Source: Flavobacteriales bacterium UBA6049 (lineage in GTDB: Bacteria > Bacteroidota > Bacteroidia > Flavobacteriales_G > Salibacteraceae). From it: a stretch of DNA of 31,800 bases. The stretch's first letter is position 1; each line of letters begins with the position of its first letter. Location: assembly GCA_002429085.1 (NCBI GenBank), contig DIYR01000171.1, forward strand, positions 1 through 31,800, given 5' to 3'. Both the position numbers and the translations under genes were made by a program. The notes below the pieces were generated by a model. That model had not been told where the DNA came from. It ran no database searches and saw only the letters and a program-made list of their open reading frames with translations. Positions 15,084-25,500 of this stretch are shown here, in pieces.

Positions 15084-18000
15084 ATGAAAAATTTGGTAAT
15101 CACACTCGTGTTGTTGCTTTTTGTTGGGTTCAGTGCTAATGCTACCCATCTATTAGGTGGAAACATGGGGTACACCTACCTCGGAGCTGACCCAAGCATT
15201 CCCGGAAACACACTATACGAAGTAACATTTGACACATACATAGACTGTGGATCAGTAAATTGGGGAACCGCATTTCCTGAATCCCCTATTACTCTTGGAG
15301 TATTAGAAGGAGGTTTAAACGCTAACCTCCTCACCTTTTTAGCTGATTCTGAGATGGTTATAATAGACTCAGGTAGAGTAGAGCCTAACCTACCAAACAA
15401 TTGCACATTTGGTAGTCAAAACTGTATCTATTTAGTCCGTTATGGAGCTCAGATTAGTTTACCACCCAGTAATGTTGGTTATCATTTAATCTATGATAGG
15501 TGCTGCAGACCTTCTAGTATTCTAAATGTTGCTAATGCTGGAGATGAAGCTCTTACATTCCAGTCTTTTATTCCTTCCAATGGAACTAGTCTACTTCAAA
15601 ATAGCAGTCCAGTTTTTACCGATACATTAGCCTCTTTTATTTGTGTGGGAGATACTATTGCGGTTCCTAATTCAGCAATTGATCCTGATGGAGATTCATT
15701 GGTATACTCATTTGAAGATCCTTATGATGGAATAACTCAGGATGGAGGTGCTGGTAATAACCCTCCTAGCATCCTTACATATAATGATTCTGCATGGACG
15801 ACTCCATACCCATATCCTGTACCAACTATTACGTGGGAAACAGGTTATAGCTTAAACCAAATGTTTGGTGCTGGTGGTTATAACCAGATAAACAGTGTAA
15901 CTGGTTCAACATTCTTTTCAGCACCAATGGCTGGAATTTATGTTGTTGCTGTTGAAATAAAAGAATACCGAAATGGGATTCAAATAGGTCTAACAAGAAG
16001 AAATATTCAATTGCTAGCAGTCAATTGTCCACCAAATCCTCCTCCATTTCAGGATAACTCAACTCCCAACCCAGTTGCAGTAAACCCAACTGTGTTTGTT
16101 TTAGAAGAAGGTCAGAATATTTGTTTTGATATGGATTATGATGATCCGAATGGAGATTCACTTCGATTAACTTCCTCTGGGGTTATTTTCGATCCAGGTA
16201 TAACTTCTCCTCCAGCAACCATTAACACTCCTACTATTGGAGATGGAGAAGTATCAACAGAATTTTGCTGGTCAACACAATGTGGTCAAAGTTCCACCCA
16301 GCCATACATATTCAATGTAAGTGTAACTGACAACGGTTGTCCTCCAAAAGAATTCATTGAATCTTATCAAGTTTTAGTTGTACCATTTACAGGACCAACC
16401 AACATCTCAGGGCCAGATACATTATGTCAGTTGACTGATAGTATCTTGTATTCTACCTTCAATATTCCTTCTGCAACTTATGATTGGAATGTAACAGGTG
16501 GAACAATTTCGCAGAATAATGGTAACGAGATTGTAGTAGATTGGGGTACTAGTACAACTGGAGAGGTTTCTCTTTTGGTTACCAGTCAATATGGCTGTCC
16601 AGCAGATACCATCAAGAAAAACATATCACTATTCCAGCTATCGTTAGATGCTGGTAGTTCAGATACCATCTGCTTAGGTGATTCTGTGCAACTTGGTGGC
16701 TCTCCAACAGCCCCTAACGGCATTTCAGTATCATGGTCTCCTAGTACTGGTTTATCAGATCCAACAGATTCTAACCCTTGGGCGACCCCAAACACTACTA
16801 CTACATATACTGTTGAGGGAAATGATCCGAACGGCTGTAGAAGCACAGAACAAGTTACAGTAACTGTGAATCAACCTCTGCCTACTGGCCTAGCAGATGA
16901 TTATTACCTATGTCCTGGTGATACATTGGAACTATCATTACAAAACACAACTGCCGCAACATGGACGCCTTCAGGAACGATTCTGAACCCATCAAATCAA
17001 GATTATCAATTCTTCCCATCTACTACAACTGTTTACGGCTTAGAGTATACGGATACAATTGGCTGTGAAGGAGTTGATACGATTGAAGTACTTGTTAATC
17101 CAACTATTCCAACTGATGCTGGTCCAGACACGGCCTTGTGTTTAGGAGACACTGTTCGCATTGGTGGAAATCCTACTGCATTCGTAAATGTTACTTATTC
17201 TTGGACGGGAACAAATATTGTTGATCCTAGTGTTAGCAATCCTTTGGTTCATCCAGATATTCAGAGTACATATATAGTAGAAACAAGCAACGATACATGT
17301 ACAGGCCGCGATACTACTGAAGTTTCAATATTACCTGTCCCTCCGTTAACTGTTGTTCCAGATACAATTGTCTGTACAGGAGACACTGCTCAATTACTCG
17401 CAATTACTACTGGTACAGTTCAATGGAATAATGGTGCTAGTTTATCTGATGACACTATTCTAAACCCATTGGCATTTCCATTAACAACAACTACTTACGT
17501 TGTTGAAGCAACTGGAGGAAACCAATGTACCTCGGAAGATACTATCATAGTGGGTGTACAACCTATTCCTCTAGCTGATGCTGGAGATACTTTAATGTAT
17601 GCCTGTAAATTGGCACCAACGTCACTAGGAGGCTCTCCAACTGGACCAGTGGGTGCTACTTATCAGTGGACTCCAAATACAAACTTGGATGATCCATCGT
17701 TAGCAAATCCAAGTTTCACAAGCGATACTGGAGCTATCTATACGGTTCTTGTAACAGATACCATTGGATGTACTAATTCAGATACTACTACTGTTTCTGT
17801 AATGATAATTACTCCATCTCAGGATACCTCTGCTTGCGAAGGACAAGTTATTTCTACTTCCTCAGAAGGAGTAAATGGACTTGCTCCTTATTCTTATGAG
17901 TACATTCCTTCTACAGGTGTTATTAATCCTGATCAGCCAAATAGCGACATTGTCCTTAACTCATCTGCAACCTACCAAATAATTGTAACAGATAGCAACC

Positions 18001-18563
18001 GCTGTACAGACACTTCAACGATTGAGTTAATTGTAGCTCCTGGTGTTATCGCCCAATTCGATCAAACAGGTGAAGCAGGTTGTGATGGTGTTGTTTATCA
18101 AACAAGTAATCAAACATTAGGATCTGATTCCATTAGCTGGATTTATAATGGCACTTTGATTAGTACAGATTTTGATACTCGATTCATTCAACCATATGAT
18201 CAACCTGGAACTTTGATAATGGTTGGAACTAATCAAGATGGATGTCTTGATTCAGCTCAAGTATCACTTCCTGCTCAAGGTTTTGGTTTTCAGAATTTAG
18301 AAGAGTTTCTGCCAAACGTTTTCACGCCAAATGGGGATGGAATTAACGATTACTTCGAGTTTAACTTCTCTCCAGAATTAGCGGACTGCGTAGATATGTT
18401 AGTATTTAACCGTTGGGGTGTAGTTATCTATGAATCAACTGGTGTTAGTCACAGTTGGGATGGAAGAACATTTACTGGTCAAGAAGTAGAGCCTGGGGTA
18501 TATTTCTACACTCTGGATATAAAAGGAATAATCTATAAAGGATCAGTTGATCTAATCCGTTAG
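15084..18563 (+). CDS. T9SS type B cargo: large cell-surface protein with gliding-motility-type C-terminal domain
   Basis: This 1159-residue exported protein begins at the ATG at 15084, which opens directly on a signal peptide cleaved after SANA (residue 20). An upstream in-frame ATG at 15024 would bury that signal behind 20 extra residues. The mature start THLLGGNMGYTYLG is typical of Bacteroidota surface proteins of this type. From about 16640 to 18050 about six Ig/PKD-like repeats of 70-90 residues recur, with signatures such as CLGDSVQLGG, TTTTYTVE and GCTNSDTT. The last 90 residues are a type B sorting domain (FLPNVFTPNGDGINDYF, NRWGVVIYES, PGVYFYTLD, KGSVDLIR), which directs export through T9SS. 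It probably has an adhesive or structural surface role. It converges on the PorP-like gene with a 4-bp overlap. Confidence 0.92.
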   Translation: MKNLVITLVLLLFVGFSANATHLLGGNMGYTYLGADPSIPGNTLYEVTFDTYIDCGSVNWGTAFPESPITLGVLEGGLNANLLTFLADSEMVIIDSGRVEPNLPNNCTFGSQNCIYLVRYGAQISLPPSNVGYHLIYDRCCRPSSILNVANAGDEALTFQSFIPSNGTSLLQNSSPVFTDTLASFICVGDTIAVPNSAIDPDGDSLVYSFEDPYDGITQDGGAGNNPPSILTYNDSAWTTPYPYPVPTITWETGYSLNQMFGAGGYNQINSVTGSTFFSAPMAGIYVVAVEIKEYRNGIQIGLTRRNIQLLAVNCPPNPPPFQDNSTPNPVAVNPTVFVLEEGQNICFDMDYDDPNGDSLRLTSSGVIFDPGITSPPATINTPTIGDGEVSTEFCWSTQCGQSSTQPYIFNVSVTDNGCPPKEFIESYQVLVVPFTGPTNISGPDTLCQLTDSILYSTFNIPSATYDWNVTGGTISQNNGNEIVVDWGTSTTGEVSLLVTSQYGCPADTIKKNISLFQLSLDAGSSDTICLGDSVQLGGSPTAPNGISVSWSPSTGLSDPTDSNPWATPNTTTTYTVEGNDPNGCRSTEQVTVTVNQPLPTGLADDYYLCPGDTLELSLQNTTAATWTPSGTILNPSNQDYQFFPSTTTVYGLEYTDTIGCEGVDTIEVLVNPTIPTDAGPDTALCLGDTVRIGGNPTAFVNVTYSWTGTNIVDPSVSNPLVHPDIQSTYIVETSNDTCTGRDTTEVSILPVPPLTVVPDTIVCTGDTAQLLAITTGTVQWNNGASLSDDTILNPLAFPLTTTTYVVEATGGNQCTSEDTIIVGVQPIPLADAGDTLMYACKLAPTSLGGSPTGPVGATYQWTPNTNLDDPSLANPSFTSDTGAIYTVLVTDTIGCTNSDTTTVSVMIITPSQDTSACEGQVISTSSEGVNGLAPYSYEYIPSTGVINPDQPNSDIVLNSSATYQIIVTDSNRCTDTSTIELIVAPGVIAQFDQTGEAGCDGVVYQTSNQTLGSDSISWIYNGTLISTDFDTRFIQPYDQPGTLIMVGTNQDGCLDSAQVSLPAQGFGFQNLEEFLPNVFTPNGDGINDYFEFNFSPELADCVDMLVFNRWGVVIYESTGVSHSWDGRTFTGQEVEPGVYFYTLDIKGIIYKGSVDLIR

Positions 18564-19558
18564 AAACTTGGACAAGGAACAGCTCTAAATCTTCTTCGTT
18601 TTCTCTTATTCCTAGCACGTTCATAAATCAACGAAATTTCGTGTGCTCCACCAGTGTTACCCCATAATTGGGATAAAGTAATGTCGTAAGAATATGCAAA
18701 TCTCCAATTATCTAGTGATACACCAAGTAGGAGTACAAATGCTTCATTGTTTGGGTTACCATTCAATGATTTAGCTCCTGGAATACCTCTGTACCAGAGC
18801 CCTGCCATAAACGGGTTATATGTAAAATATGCCCCAATATCAAATTGATCCCATTCGCGTTGTGACTTATAATGTGCTGTTAGAGTCAAGCTTGTTTTCA
18901 CTTCCCCCCTATTATCAAGCCTCATAGGAAATTTATAACCTCCGTGCACATCATGACGGATACTTGATAGCTCATCTTCCTCTAATAAACTCTCATTGGG
19001 TCTATTAATGTGGAAGGCTCCATATCCCAGAAAAAACCGATCGCCAAAAAACAAGCCTCCTGCACTTACATCCATGTAATTAACATTTTCAGCTACTAAG
19101 TTTGTTTGAACTCCAAGTATTCCACCAGAAATAAGTTGATCGCCAAATTTGAGTTTTGATGGGTCTATTCCACGATGTGCATAAGCCATTCCGAGTGCTG
19201 GACGAAAAGCCAAAAAACGATTAAACCTAATTGTATACGAATACGCCATTCCTACACTGGTAAAACTCAATCCACCACTACCAGCAACATCACGATGTAC
19301 AAAAGCTCCTATTCCAGAGTTGATGTCTTCTGCATTAACATCTACACTAGCTGAAAATGATTGAAAAGTACCAGGAATAGATGGCCATTGATTTCGATAG
19401 ATCAACGCCCCTCGTATGCCTTCAGTATTTCCAGCAAAAGCTGGATTTAAGTACATTGGTGCTACATAAAACTGACTGTATTGAGGTTCTTGTGCTTGCA
19501 CAAAGCTCTTAAAAGCGCAGAGAAATACAATTGCTATGTAATACTGTATAAACCTCAT
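18560..19558 (-). CDS. PorP/SprF family T9SS outer membrane protein
   Basis: This 332-residue protein has a signal peptide ending near VQAQ (residue 23), then the family opening EPQYSQFYVAPMYLNPAFAGNTEG. Alternating strands through the rest fit a beta-barrel outer membrane protein of the PorP/SprF family. Members are typically encoded next to T9SS cargo with type B sorting domains and are needed for their secretion or surface anchoring, as SprF is for SprB. Here its ATG overlaps the stop of the giant PKD protein by 4 bp (translational coupling), and its own stop overlaps that of a second type B protein on the opposite strand. It could therefore serve either or both. The basic tail RARNKRKRRRFRAVPCPSF is unusual for a barrel end. 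Confidence 0.93.
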   Translation of the reverse strand: MRFIQYYIAIVFLCAFKSFVQAQEPQYSQFYVAPMYLNPAFAGNTEGIRGALIYRNQWPSIPGTFQSFSASVDVNAEDINSGIGAFVHRDVAGSGGLSFTSVGMAYSYTIRFNRFLAFRPALGMAYAHRGIDPSKLKFGDQLISGGILGVQTNLVAENVNYMDVSAGGLFFGDRFFLGYGAFHINRPNESLLEEDELSSIRHDVHGGYKFPMRLDNRGEVKTSLTLTAHYKSQREWDQFDIGAYFTYNPFMAGLWYRGIPGAKSLNGNPNNEAFVLLLGVSLDNWRFAYSYDITLSQLWGNTGGAHEISLIYERARNKRKRRRFRAVPCPSF

Positions 19559-22500
19559 CGAAGAAGAGTTACATCGCCCACAAACGTTTCTTCTGAGCCG
19601 TTAATAAATACTACATCTGCTTTCCATACGTAAGCATCTTGTTGAGCAATATCTCCCCGATAATATCCATTCCATCCTTGATTTTGATCTCGAGTTTCAA
19701 ATACCAATTCTCCCCATCTATTATATATTGTTAAATGATATTGCTCAACACCTGTTATTACTGGATGAAAAATAGTTGCATTGAATCTTCCGGGTGTATA
19801 ATACCCATCTCCTGACGTGCTATTTGGATCCGGTGTAAACGCATTAGGAAAATCTATCTTACCATCTGCCTCTGCTGTAATCGGTAATTCAATAGAAAAG
19901 GTATCAGGACAGTTAAACTCATTTTGGGCAATTAGTTGTGGATAGTATTCTCCTGGTCTTTGATAAAAGTAGTTCGGCTGCTCTTCTTCACTTTCATTTC
20001 CATCTCCAAAGCTCCATGTGTAAATGGATGCATTTGTACTTAAGTTAAAGAATTGAACTCCTTGTCCAGGTACTGAAACAGCCTCTGGTGTTGCATCAAA
20101 ATAAGCTGTTGCTTTTGGATGAACTATCACACTATCAACTTTTAGCATTTCATCCGTTCCATTAGGGCCTTCTGCTATCAACCTTACAGTGTATGTTCCT
20201 GGTTGAAAGTATGTGTACCTAGGATTTGATAACCCTGAAGAGTTCCCATCGCCAAACTCCCACAAAAAACCAGAAGCATATTGGCTATTATTCTCGAAGT
20301 CGATTGTTAAAGGTACGCATCCTTCTCCACTTCCAATAAAGTTTGCAATTGGAGGTGGTGGCACAATTCGTATGGTTCTAGAAGAGGTATCATTGCAGAA
20401 GTCATTTGAGATCTCTAGCAAAATTCTGTACTCACCTACTCCACTATAAGTAATTGAGTCGGGTTGCTCTACTGTGGATGTTGAACCATCTCCGAACTCC
20501 CAATTATAATTCCATGTTCCATTAGTTAAATTGGTAATTCCTACTGTGTTATCTGGGTAAATTAAAGTCTGCGGATTAACAGAGAACAGCGCAATTGGTT
20601 CTGGAAATACCCTAATAATTTTTTGCACGGTATCTGAGCAACCAAAAGCTGAGTTAGTAATTAGCCGTAAAGTATAATCTATTTCATTTGGAGTAGAGTT
20701 TTCGTATGTAATAATGGGACTAGAAAGGTTACTTCCATTACCATTTCCGTAACTCCACTCATATGCAGCAGCACCTATTGAAATATTGGTCGTATTGATT
20801 GTTAATGGACTACAACCAATAGTATCTGCTAAAAAGCTTGCCTCAATAGCTGGGTTAACTGTTACTGGCTGAAAGGCCGTATCAGCACAACCATCAATGG
20901 TACTAGCAATTAGTTCCAGGTTATACGTAATTGGAATATTTGATCCATTTGTATACGTATGGCTAATTAAGGGTAAACCAGAACTGAGTGTGGTTCCATC
21001 ATCAAAATTCCAATCCAAATAATCTGCATTTAACGAAGTATGAGTAACCTCTACTTCATATGGTGAGCACCCTTGTGTTCCCGTTATTCCAAAACTCGCT
21101 AAAGGCTTATGATTTACCGTAATCTGTAGGTCTGCTGTGTCTGAACAACCAAATTGAGAGAACGCATACATTTCTACATCGTAGGTCAAAGGTCCTACTC
21201 CATTATTCAAAAAGGTTTCTGTTGGTGCAGGAATAGAGCTAATATTACCATTATCAAAATTCCATGTAAAGCTCGTTGCTCCTGAAGAAGAGTTAACAAA
21301 TGAAGTGGCAAATGGATGGCACCCAATGGTATCAGCTGTGAACGAAGCAAAAACATCAGGAAAAACTATCAAAGGATTTGATGCTGTATCAGAGCATCCT
21401 TGTGAGTTTAATACAATCAGCAAATTATTTACTGAATCTGCCGTGGCAAACGCATTCGTGAATATCTCATTTGAAGGTGATTGGATATTTGAATTGTTGC
21501 CATTTCCAAAATCCCAACTGAAAGTAGTTGCTCCAATAGATGTATTTGTAAAGCCTAAAGAAAATGGAGTACAGCCATTTGGTGCTGTTTGAACAAACTG
21601 TGCCAATGGAACTGGATAAACTTGTGCTTCTATACTATCTTCATAGATACAACCATATGTTGACGTTGCTAAAAATTTTGCTTTATACGATGTATTGGTT
21701 ACATGACTTAAGTTTTGATATGTATGCTGTGGGTTCTGCTGGTTGATAATTGTTCCATCTCCCATTTCCCATTGGAAGAAATCTCCCCCAATTCCAGAAG
21801 CTTGCCAATTAATCTCTAGTGGATGACATCCAGTATCTGGTATAGGAAGTTGATAGGTTACCTCTGGATAGACCACTAGCGACTCATCTGTTTGGTCAGA
21901 ACAGCCAAACAAATTGGTTACCACTAAAGTATTTTGAGTAGAGTCTGGAATCAGAATGGCATTTACAAACTGCTCTGGTGCTGGCTGCTGGATTACCGAA
22001 CTATTCCCATTCGAAAATTGCCAGTTATATTGATTCCCTCCTATGGAATTGTTTATAAAACTTACCATTACCGGAGTGCAAGCTGCCGATATATCTTGGG
22101 TAAACTGAGCGAGTGGAACTGGATATACCTGAACTGCTATACTATCTGTAAACGAACATCCGTATACAGATGAAGCTGAGAAGATTGCCTCGTATACAGA
22201 ATCTACCAGATGATTGGTATTTGCATAAGTATGCAGTGGATTTTGCTGATTTACAACAGCTCCATCACCAAATGCCCATTGAAAGAAATCGCCTCCAGAA
22301 CCCTGTACTTGCCAATTTACACTTAATGGATGGCAGCCAGTGTCGGGCTCAGGTAATTGATAACTTACTTCTGGATAAACTACAAGTGAATCGTATGTTG
22401 AATCTGAACAGCCAAACGAATTAGTTACAATTAATTGATTTAAAGTTGAATCAGGACTTAGAATTGTATTGGTGAATAATTCTGAAACTGGTTGTTGAAC

Positions 22501-25500
22501 TAAAGAGGTATTCCCATTCGAAAATTGCCAGTTGAATACTGTGGCTCCTAATGACGTATTTGTAAACGATACTTGTAATGGTGTACATCCATCTGAAACA
22601 TCCTGATTGAACTGAGCAATTGGCACTGGATACACTGTAACTAATGTTGTATCATCATAAGTACATCCGTAAGTCGAAGTGGCTTCAAAAATGGCTTGAT
22701 AGGTAGTATCATTTGTTAAATCAGCATTCAGAAAAGTGTGTTGTGGATTTTGTTGATTTACAATTGCTCCATCGCCAAGTTGCCATTGAAAAGTACTACC
22801 TCCAGTTCCTGGAACTTGCCAATCAACAGTAAGTGGGTGACAACCTGTATCATTTTGTGGTACTGCGTAACTTAACTCTGGAAACACCGTAATTGTGCTA
22901 TCCAGTGTATCGGCACATCCCTCTGGAGTTATGGCAATTAAAGAAAGTAAATACTGTTGCAAAGCACCAGAATTGTTGTCGTAAAGATGACTAAAGTTTG
23001 GCGCATTTGTAGTATCCGTTTGACCGTCACCAAAAGCCCAATCAAAAACAGCTGAACCAATAGAGTTATTCGCAATATTCACTGCTATTGGAGAACATCC
23101 TTCATTTGTATCTAATGAAAAATCAGCAGTTGGTTTTGGGTAAACAATAACATCTTCATAAGTGGTATCTGCACAACCAAACGAACTTGTAGCAACTAGC
23201 TGAACTTGAAACTGCTGGTTGTTGGTAGTTGTATTAATAAATGTATGAGTGGGTTGTTGTCCAGCTGCTGTTGTTCCATCGCCAAAATCCCAATCATAAA
23301 CCACTGCTCCTATTAAAGCTGGAAATGTAACTGTTAATGGAGAACAACCCGAATCAGGAATAGTACTAAAAGGAAAAACAGGCTCTGGATACACGGTTAC
23401 AATATCTGTTGTTGTATCTGTACACCCATTTGCACTAGTAGCCACTAATTCAACTTGATAATCAGTAATAAACAATGTCTGGTTATTGAAGATATGTGCT
23501 GGTGTAGCGGCCACACTAGAAGAACTATCACCAAAATCCCACGAATAGGATACTGCAGCAATAGATGTATTTCCAAACTGCACCTCAACTGGACCACATG
23601 AAGGTGTTGAATTAAATGTCATTCCTGCTTGAGGTACACCAAACACTGTAATGGTTTGTGAAGTAGTATCTCTACAACCAAAAGCTGTTTCGGCTATTAG
23701 TGTAGCTTGATATGTAGTATCACTAAACTGATTGTTCGTATATGAGTTTGTGGGATTGACAACTGTACTAGATGAGCTATCACCAAAAGTCCATTGATAA
23801 TTAACTGCACCTGTTGAGCCATTTGTAAACTGTACTGCTAAATCTGGACAACCAGCATTTTGATCTACGGAGAATTGTGCAACAGGCTTTGGTTCAACAG
23901 TTAACGTATCGTTGATAGTATCAGCACAATGTTGCGTAGCTACAATTAGCTCAAATGCATAACTCCCTGCGCTACCAAACGTATAATTTGGATGCTGAAG
24001 ATTTGAAGTTCCCCCATTTCCAAAATCCCAATCCCAACTAATGATAGGATCTCCAGTTGGAGCAGATGATAAATCTTGAAACGATGCCACTACTTGCTGA
24101 CATACGTTATTAGGTAAAAAGCCTGCTATTGGACTTTGATGAACAGTGACTTGTCTTGTTGTTGAAGTAACGCACCCATTTGGATGGACCACATCTAACT
24201 GAATACTATAATTCCCTGGAGAAGTATATGATGTGCTGGGAGGTGTATTACCCGATGCAGTTGTTCCATTTCCATAGTTCCAACTCCAAGTAGCTACATT
24301 TTGCGAATTATCGGTGATTACCACATCTAATGAGTCACAGCCTTCATCATCACTCAAAATGAAATCAGCAACTGGACTTGGTTCCACCACAAGTGGAACA
24401 TACGCAGTATCTCTACATCCTGGACTCCCACCATTGATATCAACCGCAAGTCCTACATCATACACTCCCTGATTTGGATAGTTTCTATTCTTATTATTCC
24501 CATTTAAATTCTGCCACCCTTGTCCCTTATCAAAATTCCAACTAAATACGTTGGCTCCTCCAGTTGAGTTATTATAAAATGTTACGTTTTCACCAGCACA
24601 TATTGTATCTCTATTAGAAGAAATAGCTGCAGTTGGCGGAGGTACAATATCGATGGTAATGTATGCCGTATCTTGACCACACATATTACTGTCAATCATC
24701 ATGATGGTATATGAGCCAATTCCAGGAAACGCTATTGTATAACCTGGTCTTGCAGGAGGGTCAAATGGCTGCCAGTTGATAATGGAATCGTAGCCCAACC
24801 CCCAGTGATCACCGAAATTCCAATACTCGTAACGTTGCTGTACATTTCCTTGTGGAACACAATTCTTATTGGTAGCGTTGGTAAAGGTTACTGTTGTATC
24901 CGGGTAACAAAGAATCTGAGCACTTGCATTAATCAATGCATCATCTAAATCGTAAATCTGAATAGGGGAAAATTGCGCAGTAGTGGGATTTCCGAAACTG
25001 CAGTAGTTCTCTGCTTCTAACGTTACCACCGTATTACAGTTTACCGTATTACGTAAATATTGATGAGAAATTGTTTGTCCAGCATTTCCGGGACCAAAAA
25101 CTAAAGGGGGGCTTCCATCACCAAATGTCCAAGTAAAAACTGTTGTTGGAGAGACATCGGTACTAGAGTTAATGAAATCAATAAATGCTGGTGCACATGT
25201 TTGGGTTACACCCCCAATAGGTATTTGGATACTGGCATTTACAGGCTCCTCCATTACTACCACTCCTAGAATAGAACATCCATTTGTTACATCAGTAATT
25301 ATAATGTTGAATGTGTCTATTGTTGCAGTATAAGTATGTGTTACAAAGTTTGGAGGAACTAATGATGTACCATTAGAAAATGTTCCATCTCCCCAATCAA
25401 TAGTGTACTGCCCTAAAGCCGCATTTGGTTGAACGAAAATTGTATAATCAGTACCAGAACAGCCAATGAAATATGGATTATTGGATGCCACTCCAAACCC

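Noticed and set aside
20213..22424. Plus-strand frames across the PKD repeats
   Set aside because: They are antisense to the repeats of the giant protein and merely reflect its repeated codons.
21355..22875. Repeat array considered as a CRISPR or minisatellite
   Set aside because: The unit is 507 bp, in frame, diverged and codes for PKD domains; there are no short identical repeats with unique spacers.
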